Origin: Verrucomicrobia bacterium UBA6775
GTDB taxonomy: Bacteria; Verrucomicrobiota; Verrucomicrobiia; Limisphaerales; UBA1096
Assembly: GCA_002453165.1 (NCBI GenBank)
Contig: DKGH01000121.1
Span: 1-55,615 of the forward strand
Direction: 5' to 3'
Length of the DNA stretch: 55,615 bases
A program made the position numbers and the translations under genes. Below the pieces are notes generated by a model, which was given only the letters and a program-made list of their open reading frames with translations, was not told the DNA's origin and made no database searches. Below, in pieces: positions 7,985 to 16,232 of the stretch; within the stretch, counting starts at the first letter, position 1, and every line of letters begins with the position of its first letter.

Positions 7985-8770
7985 ATGGACGCAGCGGGAA
8001 CCAAGCGCTTGGCCAAGCGCATAGGCTCAGTGCCGTACCTGAATTCGGCTCCGCTCACTTTCGGGATTGAAAACGAAACCGAGTTCCTGCCGCCCAGCCA
8101 GTTGGCCAAGCGGCTGCGAGCAGGTGAGTTTGACGCCGGCTTGGTCAGTCTTACCGAAGTGCTGTACCATGACCTGTATGATATCCTCGACGGCGTGGCT
8201 GTGGCCAGCGACGGCCCAGTGAAGAGTGTTTTTGTCGCACACAAAAAACCGCTCACCGATACGGAAGTCATTCGTTGTGACACCGCCTCGCTATGCAGCG
8301 TGAACCTGCTAAAGGTTATCCTTGCGCATCACGGCTTGTCGCCGCGGCTTGAGCCTTTCGGGGAATACGCTCAGGCGGCAGGGCAGGATGCTGTGTTGCT
8401 GATCGGCAATCCCGGCATCGAGTTTTTGAGGCAGCCGCATGAGCATCAAATCCTCGACCTTGGTCAGGCGTGGCGGGACTCGACCGGCCTGCCATTTGTT
8501 TTTGCGGTGTGGGCGATTCGTCGCGACTGCAGCGATCCTGTGCTTGGCCAAAAGCTGTTGCGGATCAAGCGCGATGGCCAGGCGCACCTCGAAGAGATCA
8601 TCGCCAACCACAGCGAGTTCGATGCCGAGTTGCGAAACGCTTATCTCCGCGAACACATTCGTTTCGATTTAGGCGAGCCAGAGAAACGGGGCATCGCGGA
8701 ATTTGTCCATCGCCTCCGCGCCGTATCAACCGATCCGGTTTTCGATCCACAATTCATCTCCGCCGAATAA
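7985..8770 (+). CDS. mqnA: Chorismate dehydratase
   Basis: First step of the futalosine pathway: dehydrates chorismate to 3-(1-carboxyvinyloxy)benzoate. The ATG at 7985 follows the mqnE stop by one base and gives a 261-residue protein, the normal size. The hallmark IGSVPYLNSAPL near the N-terminus, LVSLTEVLYHDLYDIL, SVFVAHKKPL and the LIGNPGIEF block identify the periplasmic-binding-protein-like MqnA fold. mqnB, mqnC and mqnD are not in the window and must lie elsewhere. Three TTGGCCAA copies (8009, 8102, 8544) sit in the gene, the first two encoding RLAKRIG and QLAKRL stretches. Confidence 0.93.
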   Translation: MDAAGTKRLAKRIGSVPYLNSAPLTFGIENETEFLPPSQLAKRLRAGEFDAGLVSLTEVLYHDLYDILDGVAVASDGPVKSVFVAHKKPLTDTEVIRCDTASLCSVNLLKVILAHHGLSPRLEPFGEYAQAAGQDAVLLIGNPGIEFLRQPHEHQILDLGQAWRDSTGLPFVFAVWAIRRDCSDPVLGQKLLRIKRDGQAHLEEIIANHSEFDAELRNAYLREHIRFDLGEPEKRGIAEFVHRLRAVSTDPVFDPQFISAE

Positions 8771-8779
8771 CACCTTTGC

Positions 8780-8787
8780 TTGGCCAA
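8780..8787. repeat. TTGGCCAA palindrome, intergenic copy
   Basis: Lies in the 70-bp gap between mqnA and the small lipoprotein gene, extended as GCTTGGCCAAGCG. Confidence 0.8.
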
Positions 8788-8840
8788 GCGAGAAAAACAG
8801 TTTGGGGCAACTGTACGGTTTGATAGGCTCACGCGCGTTG

Positions 8841-9059
8841 ATGAAGAAGCTTTTCCTATTCGCTATATTGGTAGGCTCCGTGGGATGCGGCAGCGTGGGG
8901 CAGGTGTCGATTTCCGATCAGCGCCTGGTCTCGAAACCGAATATGCTGTTCTCACAGAGCGGCGTTTTCGTTTATCAAAACCGGTTGATCGCGCAGATCG
9001 AACCGGGCTCGGCCACGTCGGGCGGGGGACAGTCGGCCGGTTGCACTTCCTGCAAATAA
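8841..9059 (+). CDS. Small lipoprotein with Gly/Cys-rich end, DUF4266-like
   Basis: A 72-residue protein from the ATG at 8841. MKKLFLFAILVGSVGC is a lipoprotein-type signal ending in a cysteine, with a weak lipobox (Ser at -3). The mature part contains a SKPNMLFSQS segment and ends SGGGQSAGCTSCK. That arrangement resembles the short DUF4266 lipoproteins, which carry a Gly-rich tail ending in cysteines and are found beside thioredoxin-like and DUF3570 beta-barrel genes; I recall this association rather than having searched for it. The next gene, two bases downstream, encodes just such a thioredoxin and barrel. The vicinal cysteines may be a redox partner or metal site of that neighbour. A longer frame from 8703 overlaps mqnA and is rejected. 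Confidence 0.7.
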   Translation: MKKLFLFAILVGSVGCGSVGQVSISDQRLVSKPNMLFSQSGVFVYQNRLIAQIEPGSATSGGGQSAGCTSCK

Positions 9060-9061
9060 CC

Positions 9062-10642
9062 ATGCGCTTGGCTGTATTCAGGCTGGTTTTCCTTGTAGCA
9101 ATCCTCGTTGGTATGACTTCGGCATTGGCCCAGGCACCGGCGTCTATCCCGCCGTTCACGCTGAAGAAATTTGAGAGCGAAGAAACAGTTTCGCTCGACC
9201 AGTTCGACGACGGTGTCGTGGTGTTGGACTTCTTCGCCTACTGGTGCGTGCCGTGCCGCAAGGTCTCCACGGAGCTCGAGGAGCATGTGCAGCAGTTTTA
9301 CTCTGGGAAAAATGGCAACCCGGCCGGCAAGCCGGTGCAGGTGCTTTCGCTGAACATCGAACAGAGCAGGGCGGCCCGGACGCGGCAGTACATCAGGCAA
9401 ACCGGCGCCAGCCTTGTATTGGATGATGTCGATGGGAGGGTGTACAAGGCATTGGGAGGCCGGGGGATTCCGTACGTGATCGTCCTCGCGAAGGAGTCGG
9501 GCCAGTGGAATGTGCTCTACGCTCACGCCGGTTATGAGGGCGTAGATAAGATTCGCCAAGTCATCGATTCCGTGGGCGCGGCTGCTGGGCGATCGCCTGC
9601 CGATGAGCCGGCTGTTTCGTTGCCGTCGACACACACGGTGGAGATCGGCTCGGATGGATTGTGGTCAAGCGACATCCTGTTGACCGACACGACAGCCTCG
9701 CATGTTTACACGCTCGGAAAAACAGAGTTCCGCACCTCTTACAGTTTCAGCACGCTGGAGGTGGACTACAATCCTGCCGAGGAGGCGTTCGTGTTTTGGC
9801 GTGAACCGGCGAATGTCACCGAGGAACGCCACACGCTGCAGGAGTCGATACAGCACTCGCTCACTCCGGCGCTGACGATGAACGTCTCGTTCGGCGGCTA
9901 CGATGGTTTTCAGGACTATCGCTCGTTGTGGCTCAACGAGTTTTACCGGCAGGAATATCCGGCCGGCTACAAGGAGGCAAAACCGCGCGGCGCCAACATC
10001 GGTGCCGGCCTGCGCTGGGAGTATGCCCCGACCACGGCGTTTGCCCAGGTTGATTACGCGTGGCAGACCGACACCATCGCATCCGGCTACGAGAAAAAAC
10101 CGTTTCTCCCGCTCGCCCGCGGTCGCAGCGAACTGGACACACACACCGTCAGTTTGACACTGGAGAATATCCTGACACCGACCCTTCGCAGTCAGGCGAT
10201 TGGCCTTGTGACGGACACGACCGGACGCGAACTGCGTTACGGGGGACAGGCATCGCTCAACTGGGCTATGGCGGAAAACTGGGTGCTGCGCTCGACGGTC
10301 GGCTATGCCGAGGAAGCGCCACGTTTCGAGGCGTGGTTTGTTGAGGAGACGCTCGAGACCGACATCGACGGTCGCTGGTTCTTCAGCCTGACCGGCCGAT
10401 GGTACGAAGACACCGGCGAGATCGATGACTCGCTGCTCTTGTCCAGCGCGGCACCGGAATTGGAGACGTGGCACGTCGGGCTCGGCATCCGATGGCAGGG
10501 CGAACACTCTGCATTGAAACTTTCCGGTGGGCCCTACTTCACGCGCTATGGTGCGCTTGGCCCGTACACGGAGCCGTTTCAAAATCTCTATCGTGAGCGC
10601 GATTGGGTGATCGTGCAGCTCGCCTTTTCCCACCAGTTTTGA
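9062..10642 (+). CDS. Thioredoxin-like domain fused to an outer-membrane beta-barrel (DUF3570-like)
   Basis: A 526-residue exported protein. From the ATG at 9062: signal peptide (about residues 1-22, MRLAVFRLVFLVAILVG then ALAQA), a TlpA/thioredoxin fold with FFAYWCVPCRK as active site (WCVPC) and a cis-Pro GIPYVIVL about 85 residues later, a linker near residues 175-190, then some 340 residues of alternating aromatic/polar strands ending in the outer-membrane signature LAFSHQF with a terminal Phe. Barrel-like strands such as NVSFGGYDGF and GAGLRWEY repeat at regular spacing. Related thioredoxin and DUF3570 barrel proteins are normally separate; here they are one chain. The preceding DUF4266-like lipoprotein is probably co-transcribed. 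Substrate unknown; redox maturation of a surface protein or cofactor is plausible. Confidence 0.78.
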   Translation: MRLAVFRLVFLVAILVGMTSALAQAPASIPPFTLKKFESEETVSLDQFDDGVVVLDFFAYWCVPCRKVSTELEEHVQQFYSGKNGNPAGKPVQVLSLNIEQSRAARTRQYIRQTGASLVLDDVDGRVYKALGGRGIPYVIVLAKESGQWNVLYAHAGYEGVDKIRQVIDSVGAAAGRSPADEPAVSLPSTHTVEIGSDGLWSSDILLTDTTASHVYTLGKTEFRTSYSFSTLEVDYNPAEEAFVFWREPANVTEERHTLQESIQHSLTPALTMNVSFGGYDGFQDYRSLWLNEFYRQEYPAGYKEAKPRGANIGAGLRWEYAPTTAFAQVDYAWQTDTIASGYEKKPFLPLARGRSELDTHTVSLTLENILTPTLRSQAIGLVTDTTGRELRYGGQASLNWAMAENWVLRSTVGYAEEAPRFEAWFVEETLETDIDGRWFFSLTGRWYEDTGEIDDSLLLSSAAPELETWHVGLGIRWQGEHSALKLSGGPYFTRYGALGPYTEPFQNLYRERDWVIVQLAFSHQF

Positions 10643-11910
10643 CCGACACACCAACCAGCCGGGGCGAGTCGGATGGAGGCCTGTTTCAGGCCAAGCTGTT
10701 CCGGGACTTCTCCAGCACGATGCTGTGGCAGGTGCTGGGCAAACTGTTTCAGGTCGTGGGCATGGTTTATGCCACGCGATGCCTTGGACCGGACAATGTT
10801 GGCGTGTCCCGCACGATTATCACGCTGGCGATGACACTGCAGTTGTGCCTCGCGTTTGGGCTGGACGCAGTTGCGGTGCGGCACGTGGCCAAGGGCTTGG
10901 CTAAGGCCGGCGAGATTGCTCCGGCGATCTTCACCTTCCGTTTTGCGCTTGGCCTGTTGGCGGCGGTGTTGTGGGCGGTCGCCGTGTTGTTGAGCGATCT
11001 TGGGGGCGGGGAAAAATGGGCGTGGCTGGTTGGCGCGCTGTTCCTGCTCGTCTGTTGCATGGACTACAGTTGGCTGTTTCAGGCGACGGAACAAATGCCG
11101 CGGGCCTCACGTTTTCAACTGGTTTCCTCCGTGATGGCCAGCCTGTGGTTCATCCTGTTTTTCAAAAGCGGGCAGGCCGTCGGCAGTGACCTCTACGTGC
11201 TACTGGTGGCCAACGCCGTGGTGGTGGTCACGGTCTGGTGGCGGATGTCCCGCGAGCTTGGATTCCGCTGCCTTAGCCCAGCGCGCTTGGCCGGCGCGGG
11301 GAAGCTTTTGCGTGAAGCTTGGCTCATCTGGCTGTTCAACCTCGGCTACTACCTGTTGGCCAACATGGCGCAGGTGATGACGTTTTTCATCATCGGCAAG
11401 GAGTCCAGCGGACTGTTTGGCTCGGCTCAATATCTTGTGCTGGCGCTCCAGATGTTCCTGCACTATTTCGGCATCCTCATGGCGCCTCGCCTGATGGTTT
11501 GGCACAAGGCAAACCTGACGATGTTTCGGCGCCGGGTTTTGTTCATTGCAGGTGGGGCGAGCGCGGTGGGATTGGTTGCCTTCGGTGTTTTGTGGGCGAT
11601 CACGGATTGGTTGTACCCGCTGCTTTTCGGCGAGGCGTTTGCGAGCGCCGCAGGACTGCTGCCATGGCTGGTGTTGGGCAAGTTTTTTGCCGTGGGAACG
11701 GCGATGTTCACTTGGGGCCTTTGGGCGGAGCATCGTGACAAACTGCCGGTGCTCTGCTGTCTGCCTTGCTGCGTGGTCTCCGGCGCACTCTATTTTGTGT
11801 TGCTACCCAAATACGGCAACGTCGCCTCCGCCTGGTTGACTCTCGGTGCAGAGACCGCACTGCTCATCGCCTCCGCAGTCGCCTTCAACCTCGCCGTCCG
11901 CCGCCCCTGA
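10639..11910 (+). CDS. Polysaccharide/lipid flippase (Wzx-like, MOP superfamily)
   Basis: Integral membrane protein of about 423 residues with roughly twelve hydrophobic helices, expected to flip an undecaprenyl-linked sugar across the inner membrane. SSTMLWQVLGKLFQVVGMVY with ATRCLGPDNVGVSR just after it is the typical first-helix region of oligosaccharide flippases. The start is uncertain: no ATG precedes that helix, so I use the TTG at 10639, which overlaps the stop of the barrel gene; another TTG lies at 10603. The overlap suggests co-transcription with the thioredoxin-barrel gene. One TTGGCCAA copy lies at 11356. Confidence 0.85.
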   Translation: MTDTPTSRGESDGGLFQAKLFRDFSSTMLWQVLGKLFQVVGMVYATRCLGPDNVGVSRTIITLAMTLQLCLAFGLDAVAVRHVAKGLAKAGEIAPAIFTFRFALGLLAAVLWAVAVLLSDLGGGEKWAWLVGALFLLVCCMDYSWLFQATEQMPRASRFQLVSSVMASLWFILFFKSGQAVGSDLYVLLVANAVVVVTVWWRMSRELGFRCLSPARLAGAGKLLREAWLIWLFNLGYYLLANMAQVMTFFIIGKESSGLFGSAQYLVLALQMFLHYFGILMAPRLMVWHKANLTMFRRRVLFIAGGASAVGLVAFGVLWAITDWLYPLLFGEAFASAAGLLPWLVLGKFFAVGTAMFTWGLWAEHRDKLPVLCCLPCCVVSGALYFVLLPKYGNVASAWLTLGAETALLIASAVAFNLAVRRP

Positions 11911-12044
11911 ACAGTCAAGCTCTTGGCTAGACGCAATGAGTGATGGAATTTTTAAGGACTTGCAGGCTCTTTCCCTCCAATTTGCACTTGTTATGCTGTT
12001 AAGGAGCAGCTAGCGAGCATGGGCGAATAATAGGAATCTGCCGA

Positions 12045-13520
12045 TTACTCCAAGACCTTCGCTCGATAGAAGCAGCGAGGGAGTAGAATTTTTCGAGGGT
12101 CATTGAATCGGGCTTTACCGTTTACTAAACTTATCCAGCTTAAGGGGGACCATTTCTTCAGGTCAGTTGATGTTTCAATTAAACACCTACTACCTGAAAG
12201 CCCGAATACATCAAAGCTCATCTTTCCGCTGTAAACAAGAACTGCTCTTGAGCCAATATTCGAAATTCCAAGCGACTGCCATCCTTTCAGAAGGTTAGCA
12301 GCTTCAATATTTTGGTTTGCTAGAGCTATGATCATTGGAGTCCAATTTAAATGATCGGTTGCCAGTACATCGGCGCCTGATTGAATGAGGTAGCCAATAA
12401 CGGATAGGTTGCCACCAGCGGCGGCATAGTGAAGTGGAGTCCAATTGCGAGGTGGCAAATGCCAGTCGTCATACTTAGAGATTGCGGCTCCATTAGAAAT
12501 AAGTCGCTTAACTTCTTCCAGCTCTCCTATCAATGCTGCTTGGTGTAAGGTTTTTTTAGAGCCGACTGTACCTCCATTAGATTTTAGTAATTCAATTGTC
12601 TTTTTCCATTTGTTTGCAGTTGCTTGATCGAGAGGTGTTTGCCCTCCTGAATTCTCAGCATTTATTTCAAGTCCTGCTTCGAGTAATAGATTCACTAAGT
12701 CATCCATTCCGCTGGATGCTGCTGCATGCAGAAGAGTATTATTAGTCTTTGTTTTAAAGTGGATATTGGCACCATTATCACGCAGTAATTTCGCTGATTC
12801 AGAAAACTTACCAACTACTGAAGAGAACAAAGGCGTCCACCCAGCACTAGTTTTTGGGTCGACCTGTGCCCCTCGTAAAAGCAGCGCGTTTACTGTGGAT
12901 GTTCGTCCGCGGGCTGCAGCTGCGCTCAATGGCGTTGCACCCCATTCAGATTTAGAATCAATGTTGCCCCCGTTATCCAATAGTTCTAATACAATGGAGG
13001 TAAAACCATCCAATGCAGCTAAATGCATTGGCGTCTGCCTCAGAGAATCCTCTGCATTCGGATTAGCATTTGCTTTTAGAAGGCGACTAATAATTTCTTT
13101 ATATTCATATTTTGCGGCTAGGTGTAGAGCAGTTTGATCTAGGTGGCCGGCGGCATCTACTTCGGCATTATTATCGATGAGGATATTGATTGCTGATAAT
13201 TGGCCATTGCGTGTTCCCCAATGCAATGGAGACCAATTACTATAATTATATTTGTTAACTTCAGTACCCTGATCAATAAGCCATTTGATTGCTTCGACTT
13301 TACCATTCCATGAAGCGTAATGGAGTGGAGTATTTCCAAAATCATCTCCTGCATCGACAGAGATACCGTCTATTTCAACAAGTTTTTTTAGCCGAGGGAT
13401 GTCTCCAGAGGCGGCAGCTTCCCAAATGGAGGTTGATACCTCCTGTGCTCGGGCGTTGTCGGTAACATTAGTAAGGGCACCTATGGAGAGTGCTATTTGA
13501 ATTAGAAATTGTAATCTCAT
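12045..13520 (-). CDS. Exported ankyrin-repeat protein
   Basis: A 491-residue protein with a signal peptide (MRLQFLIQIALSIGALT through NARAQ, about 26 residues). Residues about 30-410 are ten or more ankyrin repeats, each with a variant of TPLHYAAxxG, for example NTPLHYASWNGKVEA and QTALHLAAKYEYKE. The last 60 residues differ: a CLIETSTDLKKWSPL segment ending in RCFYRAKVLE, resembling the short domain often found at the C-termini of exported Verrucomicrobia proteins. Function is likely protein binding outside the cytoplasm. The gene is clearly more AT-rich than its neighbours and carries no TTGGCCAA copy, which suggests recent acquisition. It faces the flippase tail to tail across 134 bases with no clear terminator. 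Confidence 0.88.
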   Translation of the reverse strand: MRLQFLIQIALSIGALTNVTDNARAQEVSTSIWEAAASGDIPRLKKLVEIDGISVDAGDDFGNTPLHYASWNGKVEAIKWLIDQGTEVNKYNYSNWSPLHWGTRNGQLSAINILIDNNAEVDAAGHLDQTALHLAAKYEYKEIISRLLKANANPNAEDSLRQTPMHLAALDGFTSIVLELLDNGGNIDSKSEWGATPLSAAAARGRTSTVNALLLRGAQVDPKTSAGWTPLFSSVVGKFSESAKLLRDNGANIHFKTKTNNTLLHAAASSGMDDLVNLLLEAGLEINAENSGGQTPLDQATANKWKKTIELLKSNGGTVGSKKTLHQAALIGELEEVKRLISNGAAISKYDDWHLPPRNWTPLHYAAAGGNLSVIGYLIQSGADVLATDHLNWTPMIIALANQNIEAANLLKGWQSLGISNIGSRAVLVYSGKMSFDVFGLSGSRCLIETSTDLKKWSPLSWISLVNGKARFNDPRKILLPRCFYRAKVLE

Positions 13521-13725
13521 CCCGGGAAGAAGCTTGGCTATGCAATTGATTGGTTACGAGTTCAGATTCTTAAAAGGAGGAAAATTCAGCTAAAAACAGT
13601 GTTGACTCAAGAATGGCCAAGCATAAGCATTTGTTCAAGCCCTTCTTTGTTGAGGGGTAACAGGGTTTGGCTAACTCCGTATGCAGCCACTCCCTGTTTT
13701 TTTTTGGGCAAAAATGATTTTTAAC

Positions 13726-14898
13726 ATGAGAAAATTGATCGTATTGGCTGCCGTGTTTTCGATTGCGGTGGGTGTTTTTGGTGCGGAATCGGGGTCTCCT
13801 GTTCGCAAGGCGATGCAAGGGTTTGTCGATCGCAGCGTTATTTCCGGTGGGGTGGCGCTGGTTGCCAACAAGAATAGGTTGTTGCAATTGGAGACGGTGG
13901 GCTACGCCGAACTGGCCAAGCGCGAGGCGATGCGGGAGAATCATTTGTTTTGGATTGCCAGCATGACCAAGCCGTTGGCTGGCGTGTGCATCATGATGCT
14001 GCAGGAGGAGGGGAAACTGTCGGTTGAAGATGCCGTGGAAAAACACCTGCCGGAGTTTAAGGGGAAGTGGATGGTCAGTGAGCGGGCGAAGGATCGTCTA
14101 GTTTTGGTAAGGCCTCCGCGCCCGATTACGATTCGCGACCTGCTGACGCACACCTCCGGCCAGCCGAATGTGTCTTCGCCAAGGAACGACAGCACCCTCG
14201 CGGAGTTGGTGATGTCGTATTCGAAGGTGCCGCTGAACTTTGAACCCGGTACACGCTGGCAGTATAGCAACTCGGGGATCAACACGCTTGGCCGAATTGT
14301 GGAGGTCGTGAGTGGGAAGTGGTTTGAGGTGTTTTTGCAGGAACGAATTCTGGATCCGTGCGACATGGCGGACACGACATTTTGGCCGGATGAAAAACAG
14401 GCCAAGCGCTTGGCCAAGACGTATCGTAGGGTTGACGGTGAACTTGAGGAGGCCGGGAATTATTTCGTCAAGGGAGGCTTGAGCGACCGCAGTCGTACAC
14501 CATATCCGGCTGGCGGCCTGTTTTCCACGGCGCGGGATATGATGCGTTTTTACCAGATGATGCTCCACGGCGGCGTGGTCGATGGCAATCGTTTGCTGAA
14601 GAAAAAGTCAGTGAAGGAACTGACGCGTACACAGACAGGTGACATAAAGACCGGGTTTGTCACCGGGATGAGTTGGGGGCTTGGTTTTCAGGTTGTTAAG
14701 GAGCCTCAAGGCGTGACCGAGATGGTGTCGCCCGGGACGTACGGCCACGGGGGAGCGTATGCCACGAATAGCTGGGCTGACCCGAAAACCGGGCTGATCT
14801 ACATTCTGATGATCCAGCGCGCTGGCTTCCCAAATGCCGACAACTCCCCTGTGCGAAAGGCATTCCAACAGGCTGCCGCGGATCAGTTCGCCCGTTGA
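13726..14898 (+). CDS. Serine hydrolase, class C beta-lactamase / esterase family
   Basis: Exported enzyme of 390 residues with a signal peptide (MRKLIVLAAVFSIAVGVFG, cut before AES). The active-site SxxK is ASMTK (Ser about 79, Lys about 82), and the YxN motif is YSNSGINTLG (Tyr about 180). HGGAYATNSW near the end takes the place of the KTG-type third motif, as in EstB-like esterases and D-aminopeptidase relatives. The name could therefore be beta-lactamase-related esterase or peptidase rather than a resistance enzyme. Two in-frame ATGs (13714 and 13726) are possible; the second gives the cleaner signal. The 205 bases upstream contain no strong promoter match. The tcdA gene follows 25 bases downstream. 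Confidence 0.85.
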   Translation: MRKLIVLAAVFSIAVGVFGAESGSPVRKAMQGFVDRSVISGGVALVANKNRLLQLETVGYAELAKREAMRENHLFWIASMTKPLAGVCIMMLQEEGKLSVEDAVEKHLPEFKGKWMVSERAKDRLVLVRPPRPITIRDLLTHTSGQPNVSSPRNDSTLAELVMSYSKVPLNFEPGTRWQYSNSGINTLGRIVEVVSGKWFEVFLQERILDPCDMADTTFWPDEKQAKRLAKTYRRVDGELEEAGNYFVKGGLSDRSRTPYPAGGLFSTARDMMRFYQMMLHGGVVDGNRLLKKKSVKELTRTQTGDIKTGFVTGMSWGLGFQVVKEPQGVTEMVSPGTYGHGGAYATNSWADPKTGLIYILMIQRAGFPNADNSPVRKAFQQAAADQFAR

Positions 14899-14923
14899 AG
14901 ATTTTTGGTGTGTCGAATTCGTT

Positions 14924-15709
14924 GTGAACCCGGATGCTGACCGTTTTGGCGGGATTGGGCGGCTTTATGGCTTGGCGGGATTGGCTGCGCTTGGCCAAGT
15001 GCGGGTGTGTGTCGTCGGCGTGGGTGGCGTGGGGTCTTGGGTGGTGGAGGCTCTGGCCCGCTCGGGTGTGGGTGCGCTGACGCTTGTGGACTTGGACGAG
15101 GTTTGCATCACCAACGTGAACCGGCAGTTGCCGGCGCTGGATGGTGGGTTTGGCAACTTCAAGGTTGAGGAAATGGCCAAGCGCGTGAAGCTGATTTTCC
15201 CCGGTTGCAGGGTGGACGCCCGGACGGAGTTTTTTAATGAGAAGACCTGTGAGGCGATTTTGTCGGGTGGCTTTGAGTTTGTGGTGGATGCCATCGACAA
15301 TGTCCGCAACAAAGTGCTGCTGATCGCGGAATGTTGCCGTCGGAGCATTCCGGTTATTACCAGCGGCGCGGCGGGCGGGCGACTGGACGGGACGCGTGTG
15401 CAGGTGGCCGACTTGGCCAAGTCGGTGCAGGATCCGTTGCTGTCCAAGGTGAGGGCGGCGTTGCGGAAGGAACACGGATTTCCCCGGGCCGGAAAAAAGA
15501 TGGGTATCCCGTGCGTGTTTTCCCCGGAGCCGCCGGTTTTTCCAAAAGCGGACGGCACGGTCTGTGCCAGCCGGGCGGAGGCGGGGGAGCAGGCGGGTTC
15601 GATGAAACTAAACTGCGAGTGGGGTTTTGGTGCGGCGACGCATGTGACCGGGGCATTCGGTTTTGCTGTCGCGGGCGAGGTGGTGCGGCGATTGGCGGCC
15701 GGAAACTGA
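14924..15709 (+). CDS. tcdA: tRNA threonylcarbamoyladenosine dehydratase
   Basis: E1-like (ThiF fold) enzyme that dehydrates t6A37 in tRNA to its cyclic form using ATP. The GTG at 14924 gives 261 residues starting VNPDADRFGGIGRLYG, which is the family N-terminus; longer frames would reach back into the hydrolase. The nucleotide loop GVGGVGSWVVEALARSGVG, the LVDLDEVCITNVNRQ block that contacts ATP, DAIDNVRNKVLLI and the C-terminal FGAATHVTGAFG agree with TcdA/CsdL. The copies of TTGGCCAA at 14991 and 15413 fall in it, encoding LGQVR and DLAKSV. Confidence 0.93.
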   Translation: MNPDADRFGGIGRLYGLAGLAALGQVRVCVVGVGGVGSWVVEALARSGVGALTLVDLDEVCITNVNRQLPALDGGFGNFKVEEMAKRVKLIFPGCRVDARTEFFNEKTCEAILSGGFEFVVDAIDNVRNKVLLIAECCRRSIPVITSGAAGGRLDGTRVQVADLAKSVQDPLLSKVRAALRKEHGFPRAGKKMGIPCVFSPEPPVFPKADGTVCASRAEAGEQAGSMKLNCEWGFGAATHVTGAFGFAVAGEVVRRLAAGN

Positions 15710-15758
15710 CCGGCTTTATGGGTTGAGTTCAGGGTGGGCGGTGTTACCGTGAGCGCTG

Positions 15759-16214
15759 ATGAGTAATGACGTGGTCGCCGTTGAAGTGCGCGGGATTCTT
15801 CCCGCCAACAGTGGCTGCGCTGTGTTTATCGGTAACGAGGAAAAGGTCTTCGTCATTCAGGTGGAACACAACATGGGGGCGGTCATCGGGATGTTCCTCA
15901 ATGACACACCAAAGGAGCGGCCGCTGACGCACGATCTCTTTGGCCATGTGTTTGATGGCTTCGGAATCCAATTACTCCGAGTGGTGATCACGGAGCTGAA
16001 AAATTCCACCTACTACGCCCGCCTGATCCTTGAGCAGGACAACGAACTGGGCAGGAAAATTGTCGAGGTCGACGCCCGGCCCAGCGACTGCCTCGCGATG
16101 GCCGCGCAGCACAAGTCGCCGATCTACGTGGCGGCCAATCTGTTTGCCGATGTGGAGGACATGAGCGAAGTGCTGTCGCGCATTCAGGATTCCGGCGAGC
16201 AGGACGAGGAATAG
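15759..16214 (+). CDS. Bifunctional nuclease family protein (DUF151)
   Basis: A 151-residue cytoplasmic protein of the BFN/DUF151 family. The conserved parts are VFIGNEEKVFVIQVE, the AVIGMFLNDTPKERPLTHDLF block (DxxxRPxTHDL type), YYARLILEQ and the DARPSDCLAMA motif, which is diagnostic. Plant and archaeal relatives have been reported to have nuclease activity, but the role in bacteria is not well settled. It lies between tcdA and holA on the same strand, 18 bases before holA, so the two may be co-transcribed. No signal peptide. Confidence 0.9.
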   Translation: MSNDVVAVEVRGILPANSGCAVFIGNEEKVFVIQVEHNMGAVIGMFLNDTPKERPLTHDLFGHVFDGFGIQLLRVVITELKNSTYYARLILEQDNELGRKIVEVDARPSDCLAMAAQHKSPIYVAANLFADVEDMSEVLSRIQDSGEQDEE

Positions 16215-16232
16215 ATTCAACTGTGTCGCCGG

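Noticed and set aside
8780..9061. N-terminal extension of the thioredoxin-barrel frame upstream of 9062
   Set aside because: It overlaps the small lipoprotein gene in another frame, lacks a signal sequence and has no family similarity; the ATG at 9062 gives a proper signal peptide.
13602..13630. TTGACT near the serine hydrolase as a promoter
   Set aside because: The best -10 at a suitable spacing matches only 3 of 6 positions.
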